A stretch of 64,000 nucleotides of DNA from Lancefieldella rimae ATCC 49626 (GTDB lineage Bacteria; Actinomycetota; Coriobacteriia; Coriobacteriales; Atopobiaceae): assembly GCF_000174015.1 (NCBI RefSeq), contig NZ_ACFE01000003.1, positions 182,148 to 246,147 on the forward strand. Direction: 5' to 3'. Shown piece after piece: positions 18,374-28,489 of the stretch. A program made the position numbers and the translations under genes. Below the pieces are notes generated by a model. That model was not told the origin of the DNA, searched no databases, and saw only the letters and a program-made list of their open reading frames with translations. The number at the start of each line of letters is the position of its first letter. The stretch's first letter is position 1.

Positions 18374-19699
18374 CTACTCGTCAAATACTTCAAGTCCATG
18401 CTTAGCAATAGTATGACTGTCTCCATGGTGCACAAATTGCATTGTAATAAAGCTTACTCCTACCGCAACCGTAGAATATATAAACAACGCCTCATACGAA
18501 ACATGTCCCATGAGCCATCCTGCCACAATCGGCGTTACCGTCTGTGATGCCATCGAAAACGTGTAATAGTAGCCGGTAAATTTGCCAACATCAGATCCTT
18601 TGCACATCTCGACAACCATGGGAAGCGAGTTGACGTTAATAAACGCCCAACCTATGCCAAGAACTATCATCACCACGTAAAGCGCTGGCGAGAAGCCCAG
18701 CCCCATGAGAGTCCACACCACAAAGAGGGCAAATCCACCGCCCAAAAGCAAAATACCAATAAGAATTGTTTTCTTACGCCCAATCCTTCCCGCCACTTGA
18801 CCGGAAGGAATGTAGGAGAGAATGGCTCCTACGGTACAGACAATAAGGCACTGCGATGCTTCTCCAAGACTCATCCCCCACTCTGCCTGTGCATACGTAG
18901 TGAACCATGTCTCCATAGCGTTATATCCCAAGAACCAAAAGGCGATTGAGAGCAACAGGAAAATGAGAGAGCGCTTTACCGGAGCCGGAAGTACTTCTCG
19001 ACCGGAGGCATCAGTTTCGGAAAGATTATCTTCTGGGTGATTTTCCTCATAGGCACGAAACTCCTGCTCGAGCTTAGGTTCCTTAATGGTCATAAAAACA
19101 ATTGCCACCGATACCAACATAATGGCGCCAACAACAAGAAAAAGCGGCAAGTAATTGACGTGTGCAAGCCCTCCTACACGGTTTTTGCTATAAAGAACCG
19201 ATGTGATCAGCAGATACACAATACCGCCGCAAGCTCCCATAAGGTTGATGATGGCATTTCCTTTTGAACGCAGGGGCTTGGGCGTGAGATCGGGCATGAG
19301 TGCCACCGCGGGGCTTCGGTATGTTCCCATGGCAATAAGTACCACCAAGAGCACGCCGACAAAGACATATATTTTCCAGGGATGCAGCTGTTCCGCTGCT
19401 GAATTATCAATAATAGGTAGAAATACCATCGTGCCAACAGCCACCACGGTACCAAAAACTAAAAACGGCATGCGCTTGCCCCATGGGTGTGTGCACTTGT
19501 CGGAAAGAGCACCGAAAAACGGCAGTAGAAAGAGGGCAAGTACATTATCGAGAGCCATAAGAGCACCCGAGATGGTCTCGTCAAGGTGCAGGGTATTGGT
19601 GAGCATCAACGGTATAACGCTGTTGTACATCTGCCAGAACGCGCAAATAGAAAAGAACGCAAAACCAATGAGGAGCGTTCGTTTTACATTGAGTTTCAT
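18374..19699 (-). CDS. MFS transporter (SLC45/sugar-cation type)
   Basis: A 441-residue protein with about twelve hydrophobic segments. The major facilitator loop 2-3 motif appears as GALSDKCTHPWGKRMPFLVFG, resembling the SLC45/GPH sugar transporters, and loop 8-9 as GQVAGRIGRKKTI. ATG 19699 is chosen because GAGGAG lies immediately upstream. An acidic cytoplasmic loop (about residues 215-240) separates the two halves. Substrate is unknown; sugars are suggested by the subfamily and by the nearby carbohydrate operon, but this is inferred. Confidence 0.85.
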   Translation of the reverse strand: MKLNVKRTLLIGFAFFSICAFWQMYNSVIPLMLTNTLHLDETISGALMALDNVLALFLLPFFGALSDKCTHPWGKRMPFLVFGTVVAVGTMVFLPIIDNSAAEQLHPWKIYVFVGVLLVVLIAMGTYRSPAVALMPDLTPKPLRSKGNAIINLMGACGGIVYLLITSVLYSKNRVGGLAHVNYLPLFLVVGAIMLVSVAIVFMTIKEPKLEQEFRAYEENHPEDNLSETDASGREVLPAPVKRSLIFLLLSIAFWFLGYNAMETWFTTYAQAEWGMSLGEASQCLIVCTVGAILSYIPSGQVAGRIGRKKTILIGILLLGGGFALFVVWTLMGLGFSPALYVVMIVLGIGWAFINVNSLPMVVEMCKGSDVGKFTGYYYTFSMASQTVTPIVAGWLMGHVSYEALFIYSTVAVGVSFITMQFVHHGDSHTIAKHGLEVFDE

Positions 19700-19884
19700 C
19701 TCTCTCCTCAAACGTTCCAAAAACATATACCTGACTTTTTCATAGTATCAATTCTAAACTGCAAAAACTTGGATTTTTCAGCCTGCGGACAAATTTTGCG
19801 GAGCAACGGTATCCAATGTGGGTACTATAAAAGTAAATAACAGAAGTTAGCAAACCGCACAGATTGCACGAGGGCAGAAACGCT

Positions 19885-21657
19885 ATGCATACAATACCGT
19901 CAGCACATGAGCTGTATCTCTATATACTTTTAAAAAAACAGCTAGGAATTAACCGTCAGACTGCGCTTATCCGCGTTAATGAGGTATTGGAGTCCGATGG
20001 TCTTGCGCCCGCTGATTTTGGAGCGGTAAGCGCGCGCGAGCTTGTAGAAGCATTCCCTCACTTCATAAAAGTCACCGTATTTAAAAAGGGTGTTGTCTTT
20101 GTCACGATCCTTGAAAATGCCGCCTTTGAACAAGCTTTAGCGGCTCCTGCGAAAGGCGATAAGAACAACAGGACATCTTCAAATAGTAAACCTTGGAAGT
20201 ATAAGCGTGGAGCTAAGCACGTAGTACCCGTAAAGCCAAAGCACCTCATACAAGCTGTAGACTCTCAAGAACCAAAGGATTCTCTAAAAACCAAAAACCC
20301 CAAAACCGAAAATATAACAGTTGAAAATGTCAAAACTGAAGACGTTAAAACTCAAGTTAGAACTCAAGACGCTGACGACCAAAAGAGCGGAGACATGTTC
20401 ATCTCGGAGCTCATCGATGCAGTAAAAGAGGCTGTTACCCAAGAGTCTCAATCAACGTTGGGTTTTTCAGATAAACCTGATTCCCAGCACACCCAAAGAG
20501 CTCAATCGGCCACGGAAAAACAGCACGCACCGGAGCAGCCACATCTTGAAGCTGCTCCATGCGAGCCTTCAATATCTCTTACGATTACCTACGATCCCTC
20601 TGGCTCTGGCGCGCAGCTCCAAACAAATCCCAAGTCGGTGTCAAATACCGAAACCAATATTGCTCCCAACTGTCTTCCTAAAGATTTCGAAAATGAAGTC
20701 CACATAGACAATGACCTTATGGGCATCTTGTATCAAATAGCACCCATGGATGCCAATGTTTTTCAGCTGCTGACAGAGGATTTTCTTCTCGCAAGCGCAT
20801 CGCACAACATAAGCATTGCGGGAGGAAACATTGCCTTCCCCATGCGCTATAAGCTTCCTCACCAATCGAACCCAATAACTGCAACGCTCAAGCGAACTCC
20901 ACGGGCTCAACGACCCTGGAAACTGGCAGCCATCAACGTCTCCCCCTCCGATCTTGCAACCCTTACCGTTGATCCGTTCAGAGGACTTCCTCGTGCAGGA
21001 ATTTCTCCATGGGAAAAGCTTCCTTCCCAAAAGGGACATCTGGCGCTTGATCCTCTGCGACTTCTTACAAGCGAACGACCTGTTGCTGATTGGAAATTGC
21101 TTGTACAGGAAGTTTCAAGCCATATTGCACTTGAGACTGACGATTTTGCATCACGGTCTCTACCTCTGCAGCAGGCAACCATTGCCACTGCATACGCATA
21201 CCGCAAAGCCCACCAGCAGCTTACAAGCACGTCTGAAGATTTTTATCTACCAGTCAGGCACACTCCGGCATCTGAAACCATCTGTTTTGACCCCAAACGC
21301 CCATGGGCATCTTCGTCGTTCTTTGAGGCTATCATTCGCGAGAAGAACCTGAATGTAAGCACTCTCTTCGAGGGCGCACGGACGGCGGGTACCGCAGGTT
21401 ACCGCGTTATGGTTGAGCTGTATAATCCCTCGCTCAACGTTATCTACCGCGCACTTCCCGTACAGGAAGTGCGCGCTCATACTGCCGACAATACAGATGA
21501 AAGGGTTCTGGTATTTGCAACACCTCAATCAGACCAAGAGCCGTATGTTGCTGTTGCGCTGCTGAGTATTCCCGAGACTTATGCGCTTGCACGCATCTTC
21601 TCGGCCGGCCTGCCAAACTGGCTTACTGTAGAGACCTCAAGTGCGCCTGATTGTTAA
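19885..21657 (+). CDS. Unrecognised protein with possible LOTUS-like N-terminal domain and long disordered linker
   Basis: A 590-residue cytoplasmic protein of unknown function. Residues 1-90 look like a small winged-helix module (LGINRQTALIRVNEVL, ARELVEAFPHFIKVTVF, KKGVVFVTIL) reminiscent of OST-HTH/LOTUS RNA-binding domains; this is a weak resemblance. A basic segment follows (WKYKRGAKHVVPVKPKH), then about 150 residues of low-complexity sequence with degenerate KTE/VKTED repeats. Residues about 290-590 form a globular region without familiar motifs, ending in hydrophobic strands (VAVALLSIPETYALARIF). No signal peptide or membrane helix. ATG 19885 is preferred over an upstream TTG at 19864. 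It is transcribed alone, divergent from the MFS gene. Confidence 0.75.
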   Translation: MHTIPSAHELYLYILLKKQLGINRQTALIRVNEVLESDGLAPADFGAVSARELVEAFPHFIKVTVFKKGVVFVTILENAAFEQALAAPAKGDKNNRTSSNSKPWKYKRGAKHVVPVKPKHLIQAVDSQEPKDSLKTKNPKTENITVENVKTEDVKTQVRTQDADDQKSGDMFISELIDAVKEAVTQESQSTLGFSDKPDSQHTQRAQSATEKQHAPEQPHLEAAPCEPSISLTITYDPSGSGAQLQTNPKSVSNTETNIAPNCLPKDFENEVHIDNDLMGILYQIAPMDANVFQLLTEDFLLASASHNISIAGGNIAFPMRYKLPHQSNPITATLKRTPRAQRPWKLAAINVSPSDLATLTVDPFRGLPRAGISPWEKLPSQKGHLALDPLRLLTSERPVADWKLLVQEVSSHIALETDDFASRSLPLQQATIATAYAYRKAHQQLTSTSEDFYLPVRHTPASETICFDPKRPWASSSFFEAIIREKNLNVSTLFEGARTAGTAGYRVMVELYNPSLNVIYRALPVQEVRAHTADNTDERVLVFATPQSDQEPYVAVALLSIPETYALARIFSAGLPNWLTVETSSAPDC

Positions 21658-21715
21658 TGAGAAGTGCAATCAATAAGGTCACTCTTTTTATACCTACCTC
21701 ATGGATATCACAGAA

Positions 21716-23866
21716 TCACCACTCTTGTATAGGCCACACTTTACCGGTAAGGCTCCAATTATTCATATCTTTTGCATCACCGTTAATAACAAACTCTCTC
21801 AGCTCGGTATCTTGCTTCCCATTAGAGAGCGTTTCAATGTAGTACCGAGGACGATTCTCGCCCTCTTTTACTTCATCGAGAGGTGTTGTGTAATTAGAGA
21901 GCATTTGCTTGTCAGCACCCATATCTTTAAGTACCTGAGCCAAAATGTCATAATGCCAGACAGGTGCACTGGAAACTTTCATAGGGGCCGATGCCTCTTC
22001 AGTTGTTTGTCCTGCAGGCTTATAGAAGATACATGGTGCCGAAGGAGTTTTGATATCTTCCGATGTCAAATACCAACGACCATGATCAGCAGTAATAATG
22101 ATGGATGTGTTCTCATACAAACCGAGACGCTTAAGCTCTTTAATATATTCCTCAACAATCTTAAATGATGCAATTGTCTGTTCGTCCTCAGTTTGCTCAG
22201 ACTCATTTTTCGCAGGTTCAACATTCTTGTTAATGATAAAAGGCGGATGAGAACCCATTAGGTGGATAAAGCGAAAATCTCCGTTTTCTCCATGTGCCTC
22301 TTCTTGCGTTGTTAAACCATAATGCTTGAGCTCTCCATAATACTTAAGATCGTCTTCCTGATATGGTTGAGAAGAAAGATCAATCTCATCCATATTCACG
22401 TTTTTGCGCATACGCATATTAAGATCTTCAGTGTAATACCAGAAGCGAGGCTTACAAATCCAAGGTAAATCCCTACAAAGTGCCGTTTTATATAAAATAC
22501 GCAACGCTCCAAAGGTATCCATTTGATTATCAGCACCTCGGCCGCGAAGTTCATGTACATTAACAGTACGATCGCGCACGTAAGCCGCTTCCCAATCATA
22601 CTCAACCATATCCGAGTAAATGCCAGATGAATATCCCAATGACTTGATATCACTGAGAAAAGTACTATCTTTAGCCCAATTCTGAACAAAATCTTCAAAG
22701 GGTCGACTTGTGTCAGTTGGACGAAGACCGTAAAGTAATGATATAGCACCATATCGTGTTGGAATCATACTGCCAACAGTATCGCTATACCACGTAAAGC
22801 CGGTTAATCCATCAAAGGTTTCCGGATTGGTCTCGCGAAGGTGCTCAACCTCAAGTGTATCAGTGGTGTCCAAAACAAAAACGACTACATTCTTTTTTGA
22901 GGAAACGTTATATAGTCCCTCCCGCGTTGCGCGGATGCCTGCAGTCTCTGCTGCAGTAGTATCTGTAAAATTCTGAATCGCAGGTCCCCATAAGCTCACA
23001 ACGCCAACCGTCTGTACCACAATCAACACAATGGCTGCCACCGAAAAAATGGTTCTTGTCTTACGCGCCCAAATAATGCTAAATGCCGTAATTGCCCCTA
23101 GGATGACTATCCACACAAAACCAGATACGATCATTTGCCGTGTGAAATCTCCCCAATACACTTCGTGCCCGTCAGCAAGAGGCATATCTTTATTCATGAA
23201 AAGTGCCTGTACGTAAGCACAAAATCCAAGTCCAAACACAAGCGCACTTGCCACATTAAACACACGGCCGCGCAATACACTGAAGAATACAGCTGCTACC
23301 AGCGTCATAATAAGACCGGCAATCATTACGGGGCCAAAAACATCAGTCAAACTAAAGGAAAGATCCTTTGCGTTGTTAGCAACTAGTTCAAGCGGAGCTA
23401 CTACAAAAACGGTATACACCGAGAATGCGCATACAAGAAGAGCTGTAAAGAAGCGTCCACGAAGCCCCAGCCGTCCTTCTTTATAGTTGCGCATTCGAAT
23501 CTGTTCATCAGCTAAGACCTCGCCCATATGGATATTGGCAGCTTCAGCTCCCTTTGCATCAACTCTATGGACTGGTTCTTCAACGATTTTTGTAGCATTC
23601 TCGTCAATATGGAATACCCGGAAAAGTACTTTTCGAGAGCGTCTAAATGCCACACCTAATACCGCTGAAAGTGCCACCGCAACCGCTGCCAGTGCCTGAA
23701 TGGTATACGTCATAACTGATGGATCGACATACGCATACGCAGGCCTTGCAAAGATGCACAAAAATGCAATCGCGAGAAGCACTATGTAGCACGCATCGTG
23801 TATACATACAGCACATTTTTGCTTAACGCTTAGTGATTTACTTACTGTCAAATGTATATCTACCAT
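21716..23866 (-). CDS. Membrane-anchored alkaline-phosphatase-superfamily enzyme (LTA-synthase-like)
   Basis: A 716-residue protein with about six N-terminal hydrophobic segments (to residue about 310) followed by an extracytoplasmic phosphatase/sulfatase-fold domain. Metal-site motifs are VVVFVLDTTDT at the start of the domain and IIITADHGRWY near the C-terminus; SMIPTRYG probably carries the nucleophile threonine. This layout resembles lipoteichoic acid synthases and phosphoglycerol transferases. The gene starts two bases after the stop of the YidC-TagF fusion gene, so the two are co-expressed. Likely role: transferring or trimming glycerol-phosphate groups on a surface polymer; substrate unknown. 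Confidence 0.8.
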   Translation of the reverse strand: MVDIHLTVSKSLSVKQKCAVCIHDACYIVLLAIAFLCIFARPAYAYVDPSVMTYTIQALAAVAVALSAVLGVAFRRSRKVLFRVFHIDENATKIVEEPVHRVDAKGAEAANIHMGEVLADEQIRMRNYKEGRLGLRGRFFTALLVCAFSVYTVFVVAPLELVANNAKDLSFSLTDVFGPVMIAGLIMTLVAAVFFSVLRGRVFNVASALVFGLGFCAYVQALFMNKDMPLADGHEVYWGDFTRQMIVSGFVWIVILGAITAFSIIWARKTRTIFSVAAIVLIVVQTVGVVSLWGPAIQNFTDTTAAETAGIRATREGLYNVSSKKNVVVFVLDTTDTLEVEHLRETNPETFDGLTGFTWYSDTVGSMIPTRYGAISLLYGLRPTDTSRPFEDFVQNWAKDSTFLSDIKSLGYSSGIYSDMVEYDWEAAYVRDRTVNVHELRGRGADNQMDTFGALRILYKTALCRDLPWICKPRFWYYTEDLNMRMRKNVNMDEIDLSSQPYQEDDLKYYGELKHYGLTTQEEAHGENGDFRFIHLMGSHPPFIINKNVEPAKNESEQTEDEQTIASFKIVEEYIKELKRLGLYENTSIIITADHGRWYLTSEDIKTPSAPCIFYKPAGQTTEEASAPMKVSSAPVWHYDILAQVLKDMGADKQMLSNYTTPLDEVKEGENRPRYYIETLSNGKQDTELREFVINGDAKDMNNWSLTGKVWPIQEW

Positions 23867-23868
23867 GT

Positions 23869-25809
23869 TTAGTCTTCCGTTTTCGTATCTGCATCGTCGT
23901 GATCTTGCATGCGCTTCTCTTGATGCGCTAACACGCGATCAAGAATGTACTTGCCAGCAGCCTCACCACCATGACCTAAATTAAAAATCATATTGTCGCG
24001 AATCTCCTTGATTCGATCAGACCATGCGAGCGGATTATTAAACATTTCCTCAACCGCTTTTGCCAGACCATCCATTTTTTGGGGATCAAAACTACGCCCG
24101 ATTTCATTTCTCAGCGTAATGTCACAGGGATCAGAGTGAATCTTTGACCAGTCGGGATTGTTTTCTTTCATCTCAGTATCAATGAAAACCGAAGGCCTCA
24201 GCGTGGTGAACGAGAATTCCTCTGCAACACTTGACCAGTCGGTGATAAGCAAACTCGCTGAAAGCACAGAAGTATTTGAGCTAAAGTCAGTTTCAAACGT
24301 AAGCTCCGAGGAATCCACATCAGCATAGTGAGCAATGATTTCATCCATACGAGGCTTATAGCGCTTAACGTATTCAGGATGTGGACGAACTACGATACGC
24401 CAGCCATGACCCATAAGTTCTTTGAGTAAGTCATCGATACAGCTGTCTAAGATATTGCCAAATTGCCACGAAGGACCAATAACAATGAGGGGTCTCTCTT
24501 CTGACTCATGCTGTCCAAGGCCTTGCTTTTCATAATTTGCAATAGAGCGATCAAGCAAGTCATATCCAATGGCAGGCTTGTTCTTTTCTTTGGTGTCATA
24601 GTACTTCTCAAGAAGCTCAAGGTCATGTTGCTGATGAGGACCAACGCAAAGAACGCCATCGTAATACGTATATTCATTACGCGTTGAGGTTACTGTCATC
24701 GATGTCATGTGGTGGGGCATATAGATATATTCGGCATCCTTTTTTACGTATGAGCGTTTCATATAGGAGCTCTCAAGATCGCCAAGCGTAGTCACCACAA
24801 CATCGGCATCCATTTTCATAAAAAGCGTAATCAATCGGCGCTGGCCCAAATAATACGGAATCAAGCGGGGCTCTTTTTTGGAGAGCTCAAAAACCTGATC
24901 GTTGGGGTCAGACGTTACATAGTGAATATGGACATCGGAGTGAGACAGAAGCCATTCAATGGCGCCCTGAAAGTACTTATAAAACCCGCTTGACTCAGAA
25001 TAGAACACAAGGTGCTTACCGATTGTGTTGAAGAACCGAGCATAATCGCTCTTCTCGCGAGCGGCATACGGATCGCGCTGGAACCACTTCTTTGTTGACT
25101 TGGTGGCTGTCTCCATTGCCTCGTATTCTTTACGAGCCTCATTGAGCGCCTCGTAATCAACCTGTTTGTGCGGATCGATGATGATATTGCAAACAACCTG
25201 TACAAGAATAGAAAGCAAATTCGAGCAGACCCAGTAAAACGCCATACCGCATACCACATATATTGCCAGCACAAGTGACATTGCAATAGAGAGACCGTTG
25301 GTCGTGTTCTTCTCGGCACGACTCTGCTCACGCTGAAGCGGGTTTATCTTGTTGGACGCAAGACCGAGCGCCACGGACGAAAGTGCGGCAGCAAGAGGCA
25401 TGATCCACGTAATTCCGCCATCGATGATGGGGGTCATGCCGAGAAATTCCGTGCCGGGTGCACCTGAATCGGTGATGCCATGAATGACGTCGACAAGACC
25501 AAAGAGAATTATCACTTGGATTGCAAGAGGAATAAGACTCAAAAGTGGATGATAGCCTGCCTTCTTGTTAAGTTCGTTCTGACGCTCTTCAATGGTTTCA
25601 CGGTCACCGAAATAACGCGTTTTGAGGCGAAACATCTCGGGCATGATTTTTACCATAACGATGGAGTTTTGCTGCGTCCAAAGAGCAAGCGGCATAAGAA
25701 TAATTTTAGTCGCAAGGGTAAATAGAAAAATTGCCGCCCACCAACTACCGGTAAGATCATATGCCGGCTGAACAATAAGTGAGAAGAGCTTTGCGAGTTG
25801 CTCAAGCAT
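23869..25809 (-). CDS. YidC/Oxa1-like insertase fused to CDP-glycerol glycerophosphotransferase (TagF-like)
   Basis: A 646-residue fusion. Residues 1-215 resemble YidC: hydrophobic segments, the FTLATKIILMPLALWTQQNS helix-loop with lysine where YidC usually has its key arginine, and a charged coiled loop MPEMFRLKTRYFGDRETIEE. Residues about 265-630 are a glycerophosphotransferase of the TagB/TagF family, with catalytic-region motifs YMPHHMTS, VVRPHPEYVKRY and TDWSSVAEEFSF. The C-terminal enzyme faces the cytosol, where CDP-glycerol is found. Together with the adjacent phosphatase-fold protein it suggests synthesis of a glycerol-phosphate surface polymer; the role of the YidC part (anchor, insertase or lipid channel) is unknown. 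Confidence 0.88.
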   Translation of the reverse strand: MLEQLAKLFSLIVQPAYDLTGSWWAAIFLFTLATKIILMPLALWTQQNSIVMVKIMPEMFRLKTRYFGDRETIEERQNELNKKAGYHPLLSLIPLAIQVIILFGLVDVIHGITDSGAPGTEFLGMTPIIDGGITWIMPLAAALSSVALGLASNKINPLQREQSRAEKNTTNGLSIAMSLVLAIYVVCGMAFYWVCSNLLSILVQVVCNIIIDPHKQVDYEALNEARKEYEAMETATKSTKKWFQRDPYAAREKSDYARFFNTIGKHLVFYSESSGFYKYFQGAIEWLLSHSDVHIHYVTSDPNDQVFELSKKEPRLIPYYLGQRRLITLFMKMDADVVVTTLGDLESSYMKRSYVKKDAEYIYMPHHMTSMTVTSTRNEYTYYDGVLCVGPHQQHDLELLEKYYDTKEKNKPAIGYDLLDRSIANYEKQGLGQHESEERPLIVIGPSWQFGNILDSCIDDLLKELMGHGWRIVVRPHPEYVKRYKPRMDEIIAHYADVDSSELTFETDFSSNTSVLSASLLITDWSSVAEEFSFTTLRPSVFIDTEMKENNPDWSKIHSDPCDITLRNEIGRSFDPQKMDGLAKAVEEMFNNPLAWSDRIKEIRDNMIFNLGHGGEAAGKYILDRVLAHQEKRMQDHDDADTKTED

Positions 25810-25880
25810 GTAACTATCCTTTGTATTCTTTTTTAGGTTACTGGTTTATACATACAAGCTGGAATTATAACAAAAAAATA

Positions 25881-26909
25881 TTACCCATCAATTCTGCAAA
25901 CGCTGTTTTTCACAATGAGTTGAGGCTCCAGTACTATTTTATGGGTACAGCGGGAATCCTCATTCTGGGTGTCATCGGTTATTTTAGAAAATAGCAGGTT
26001 AAGAGCAGCTTCTGCCAACTCTTCAACATTTTGCTCAATCGATGTTAATGCGGGTTCAAAAAGAGCGTCCGCAGCACTGTTGTCATATCCGACGACCGAA
26101 TAATCTTGCGGAACATGAAGTCCGTGCTCATAAAGATAGCGAAGCAGCCCTAGGGCAATGTTGTCAGAACCGGCAAACACTGCGGTGGCGTTCAGACGAA
26201 CCAGCTTTTGAGCAGCAAGATACGCATCAGGGATGTAGTAGTCAGTGTCAAGCACAAGATTGGAATCCGGTTCGATGTTCTTCTCGGCAAGTGCTTGTTT
26301 GTACCCGGCAAGACGGCGTGCACCAGTTGCGGACTTGGTATTAACCATGCACGCAATACGCGTATGCCCATGGTCAAGCAGATACTGGGTTGCCCGATAA
26401 CCACCCAGCTTATTGTTGAAATACACCTTGTCACAAACAAGATCGTCTATGGTGCGGTCAACCATTACGAATGGAATGGTTAGCTGTGACAGGTTTGCTG
26501 TTAGGTTTTGCGCATCTCGCCCTCCAGAAGAAATGACAAAAAGCCCGTCAACTCCACGGTTTGCCAACAGCCCTACAAGCTCGGAATCATTGGTGGCATT
26601 GTCATCCGAATTGGTAATAAACAGCGCATATCCACGCTTTCTACATCTAAGCTCAAGATTTCGCGCCAAAGACGAGAAGAACCTCGACTCAATGTTTGGA
26701 ACAATGAGCCCCAGCGTTTTTGAGCGTTGCGTCACCAGGCTACGCGCAATCTGGTTGGGAATGTAATGCTCGCGTCGGGCAACCTCCAAAATGCGCCGAC
26801 GATTTTCCTCGGTAACACGAACCGGTCTGCCGTTCAGCACCAGAGAAACCATTGCAGGCGAAAGACCAACTTCACGTGCAATTGATTTAAGCGTTACCTT
26901 CTCAGACAT
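25881..26909 (-). CDS. LacI-family transcriptional regulator
   Basis: A 342-residue repressor. The DNA-binding helix-turn-helix reads VTLKSIAREVGLSPAMVSLVLNG with hinge YIPNQIARSLV, and the periplasmic-binding-like effector domain follows (TLGLIVPNIESRFFSSLARNLE; VFAGSDNIALGLLRYL; VPQDYSVVGYDN). GAAGGG precedes ATG 26909. It stands alone, upstream of the YidC-TagF gene on the same strand with a 70-bp gap and divergent from the UPF0210 gene. Its effector is probably a sugar by family; its targets are not evident here. Confidence 0.93.
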   Translation of the reverse strand: MSEKVTLKSIAREVGLSPAMVSLVLNGRPVRVTEENRRRILEVARREHYIPNQIARSLVTQRSKTLGLIVPNIESRFFSSLARNLELRCRKRGYALFITNSDDNATNDSELVGLLANRGVDGLFVISSGGRDAQNLTANLSQLTIPFVMVDRTIDDLVCDKVYFNNKLGGYRATQYLLDHGHTRIACMVNTKSATGARRLAGYKQALAEKNIEPDSNLVLDTDYYIPDAYLAAQKLVRLNATAVFAGSDNIALGLLRYLYEHGLHVPQDYSVVGYDNSAADALFEPALTSIEQNVEELAEAALNLLFSKITDDTQNEDSRCTHKIVLEPQLIVKNSVCRIDG

Positions 26910-27035
26910 GGATTTCCCTTCTTGTGTGGCTTAGCACCATTACGCTTTTCTTGGCGCAAGAGTACTTCTCGACACTGCCACTATATAATGAGATAGATTT
27001 TTAGCCACCATAAAACCAACACGTAGAGGATCTGC

Positions 27036-28400
27036 ATGAACATTACGCCGCAAGAAGTTGCCGAAACGCTCGCAATGGTCAGCGAGCAGAATCTTGACCT
27101 CCGCACAATTACCATGGGAATATCGCTCAATTCGTGCGCGGACAATGATTTGGACCGTATGTGCGAGAAGGTCTACGAACGTATTGTGCGACAAGCGGAA
27201 CATCTGGTAAAAGTTGCCTGCGATCTTGAGCGCGAATACGGAATCCCCATTGCCAACAAGCGCGTCTCGGTCACGCCGATTGCGCACATTGCCGCCTGCA
27301 CAAATGCGACAGATCTGTCGCCGCTGGCTCATGCACTTGATCATGCCGCTGAAACGCTGGGCATTGATTTTCTCGGCGGCTTTTCCGCCCTCGTGCATAA
27401 AGGTATGGGAGATGCGGACCGCCGCCTCATTGCGTCCATTCCTGAAGCGCTTGCCACTACGACACGCGTATGCTCTTCTGTCAACGTTGCCTCCACGCGT
27501 GCCGGCATCAATATGGATGCCGTACTGCTTATGGCTCAGACTGTGCTTGAGGCAGCACGCCGCACCACCGACATTCAGTGCTATGGAGCTGCCAAGCTGG
27601 TTGTTTTTGCCAACATGGTTGAGGATTCACCGTTCATGGCAGGAGCCGTTCACGGTGGCGGTGAAGCGGATGCCGTCATCAATGTAGGCGTTTCGGGCCC
27701 CGGCGTCATGGCTGCAGCCCTTGAAGAGCTGCCTCACGACGCAAACCTTATGGACGTTGCCGAGAAAATCAAAGCGACCGCCTTTAAGATCACCCGAGTA
27801 GGCGAACTCATGAGTCGGGAAGCTTCCCGTCGACTTGGTGTCGAGAAGGGCATCGTGGATCTCAGCCTTGCTCCCACCCCGGCGGCCGGCGATTCCGTTG
27901 CCCGCATCCTTGAGCTCATCGGTGTTGGTGAGTGCGGAGGACCGGGAACTACCTGCGCCCTTGCCCTTCTCAATGATGCCGTAAAAAAGGGTGGTGTCAT
28001 GGCATCATCCAGTGTAGGAGGTCTTTCGGGAGCATTTATCCCCGTCTCCGAAGATGCCGGCATGATCCGCGCCGCTCAAGACGGTGCTCTTTCCTTGGAA
28101 AAACTTGAAGCCATGACCTCCGTGTGTTCGGTGGGTCTCGACATGATTGCCATCCCCGGCGATGCCTCCGTAGAAACCATTGCCGGCATTATCGCAGATG
28201 AAATGGCTATCGGCGTAATCAATACCAAAACCACGGCCGTTCGAGTCATCCCTGCCATCGGCTATACGGAGGGCGATATGCTGGAATTTGGCGGTCTCTT
28301 TGGCTCGGCTCCGGTGATGCCTGTCAATCGTTTTGCCGGCTCAACCCTTGCCTACCGCGGCGGTCGATTCCCAGCACCCTTGAATTCACTTAAAAACTAA
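27036..28400 (+). CDS. UPF0210/PFL-family protein (DUF711)
   Basis: A 454-residue cytoplasmic protein of the conserved UPF0210 family, whose biochemical role is not established. Recognised from the [16 protein letters not shown] start, [50 protein letters not shown] and [23 protein letters not shown] end, and full family length. Many bacteria encode a small ACT-domain partner just upstream; none is seen here. A TATAAT at 26984-26989 is a likely -10, and GAGGATC precedes the ATG. Codon use is somewhat GC-richer than neighbours. Confidence 0.9.
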   Translation: MNITPQEVAETLAMVSEQNLDLRTITMGISLNSCADNDLDRMCEKVYERIVRQAEHLVKVACDLEREYGIPIANKRVSVTPIAHIAACTNATDLSPLAHALDHAAETLGIDFLGGFSALVHKGMGDADRRLIASIPEALATTTRVCSSVNVASTRAGINMDAVLLMAQTVLEAARRTTDIQCYGAAKLVVFANMVEDSPFMAGAVHGGGEADAVINVGVSGPGVMAAALEELPHDANLMDVAEKIKATAFKITRVGELMSREASRRLGVEKGIVDLSLAPTPAAGDSVARILELIGVGECGGPGTTCALALLNDAVKKGGVMASSSVGGLSGAFIPVSEDAGMIRAAQDGALSLEKLEAMTSVCSVGLDMIAIPGDASVETIAGIIADEMAIGVINTKTTAVRVIPAIGYTEGDMLEFGGLFGSAPVMPVNRFAGSTLAYRGGRFPAPLNSLKN

Positions 28401-28489
28401 CTGTTAAGCAAACCGGCACTCCGCGCCAATCAGCTCCAAATAGCGGCCTGAGCAAACCGGCTCCATGTCAATTGCTCCGGCCACACGCC

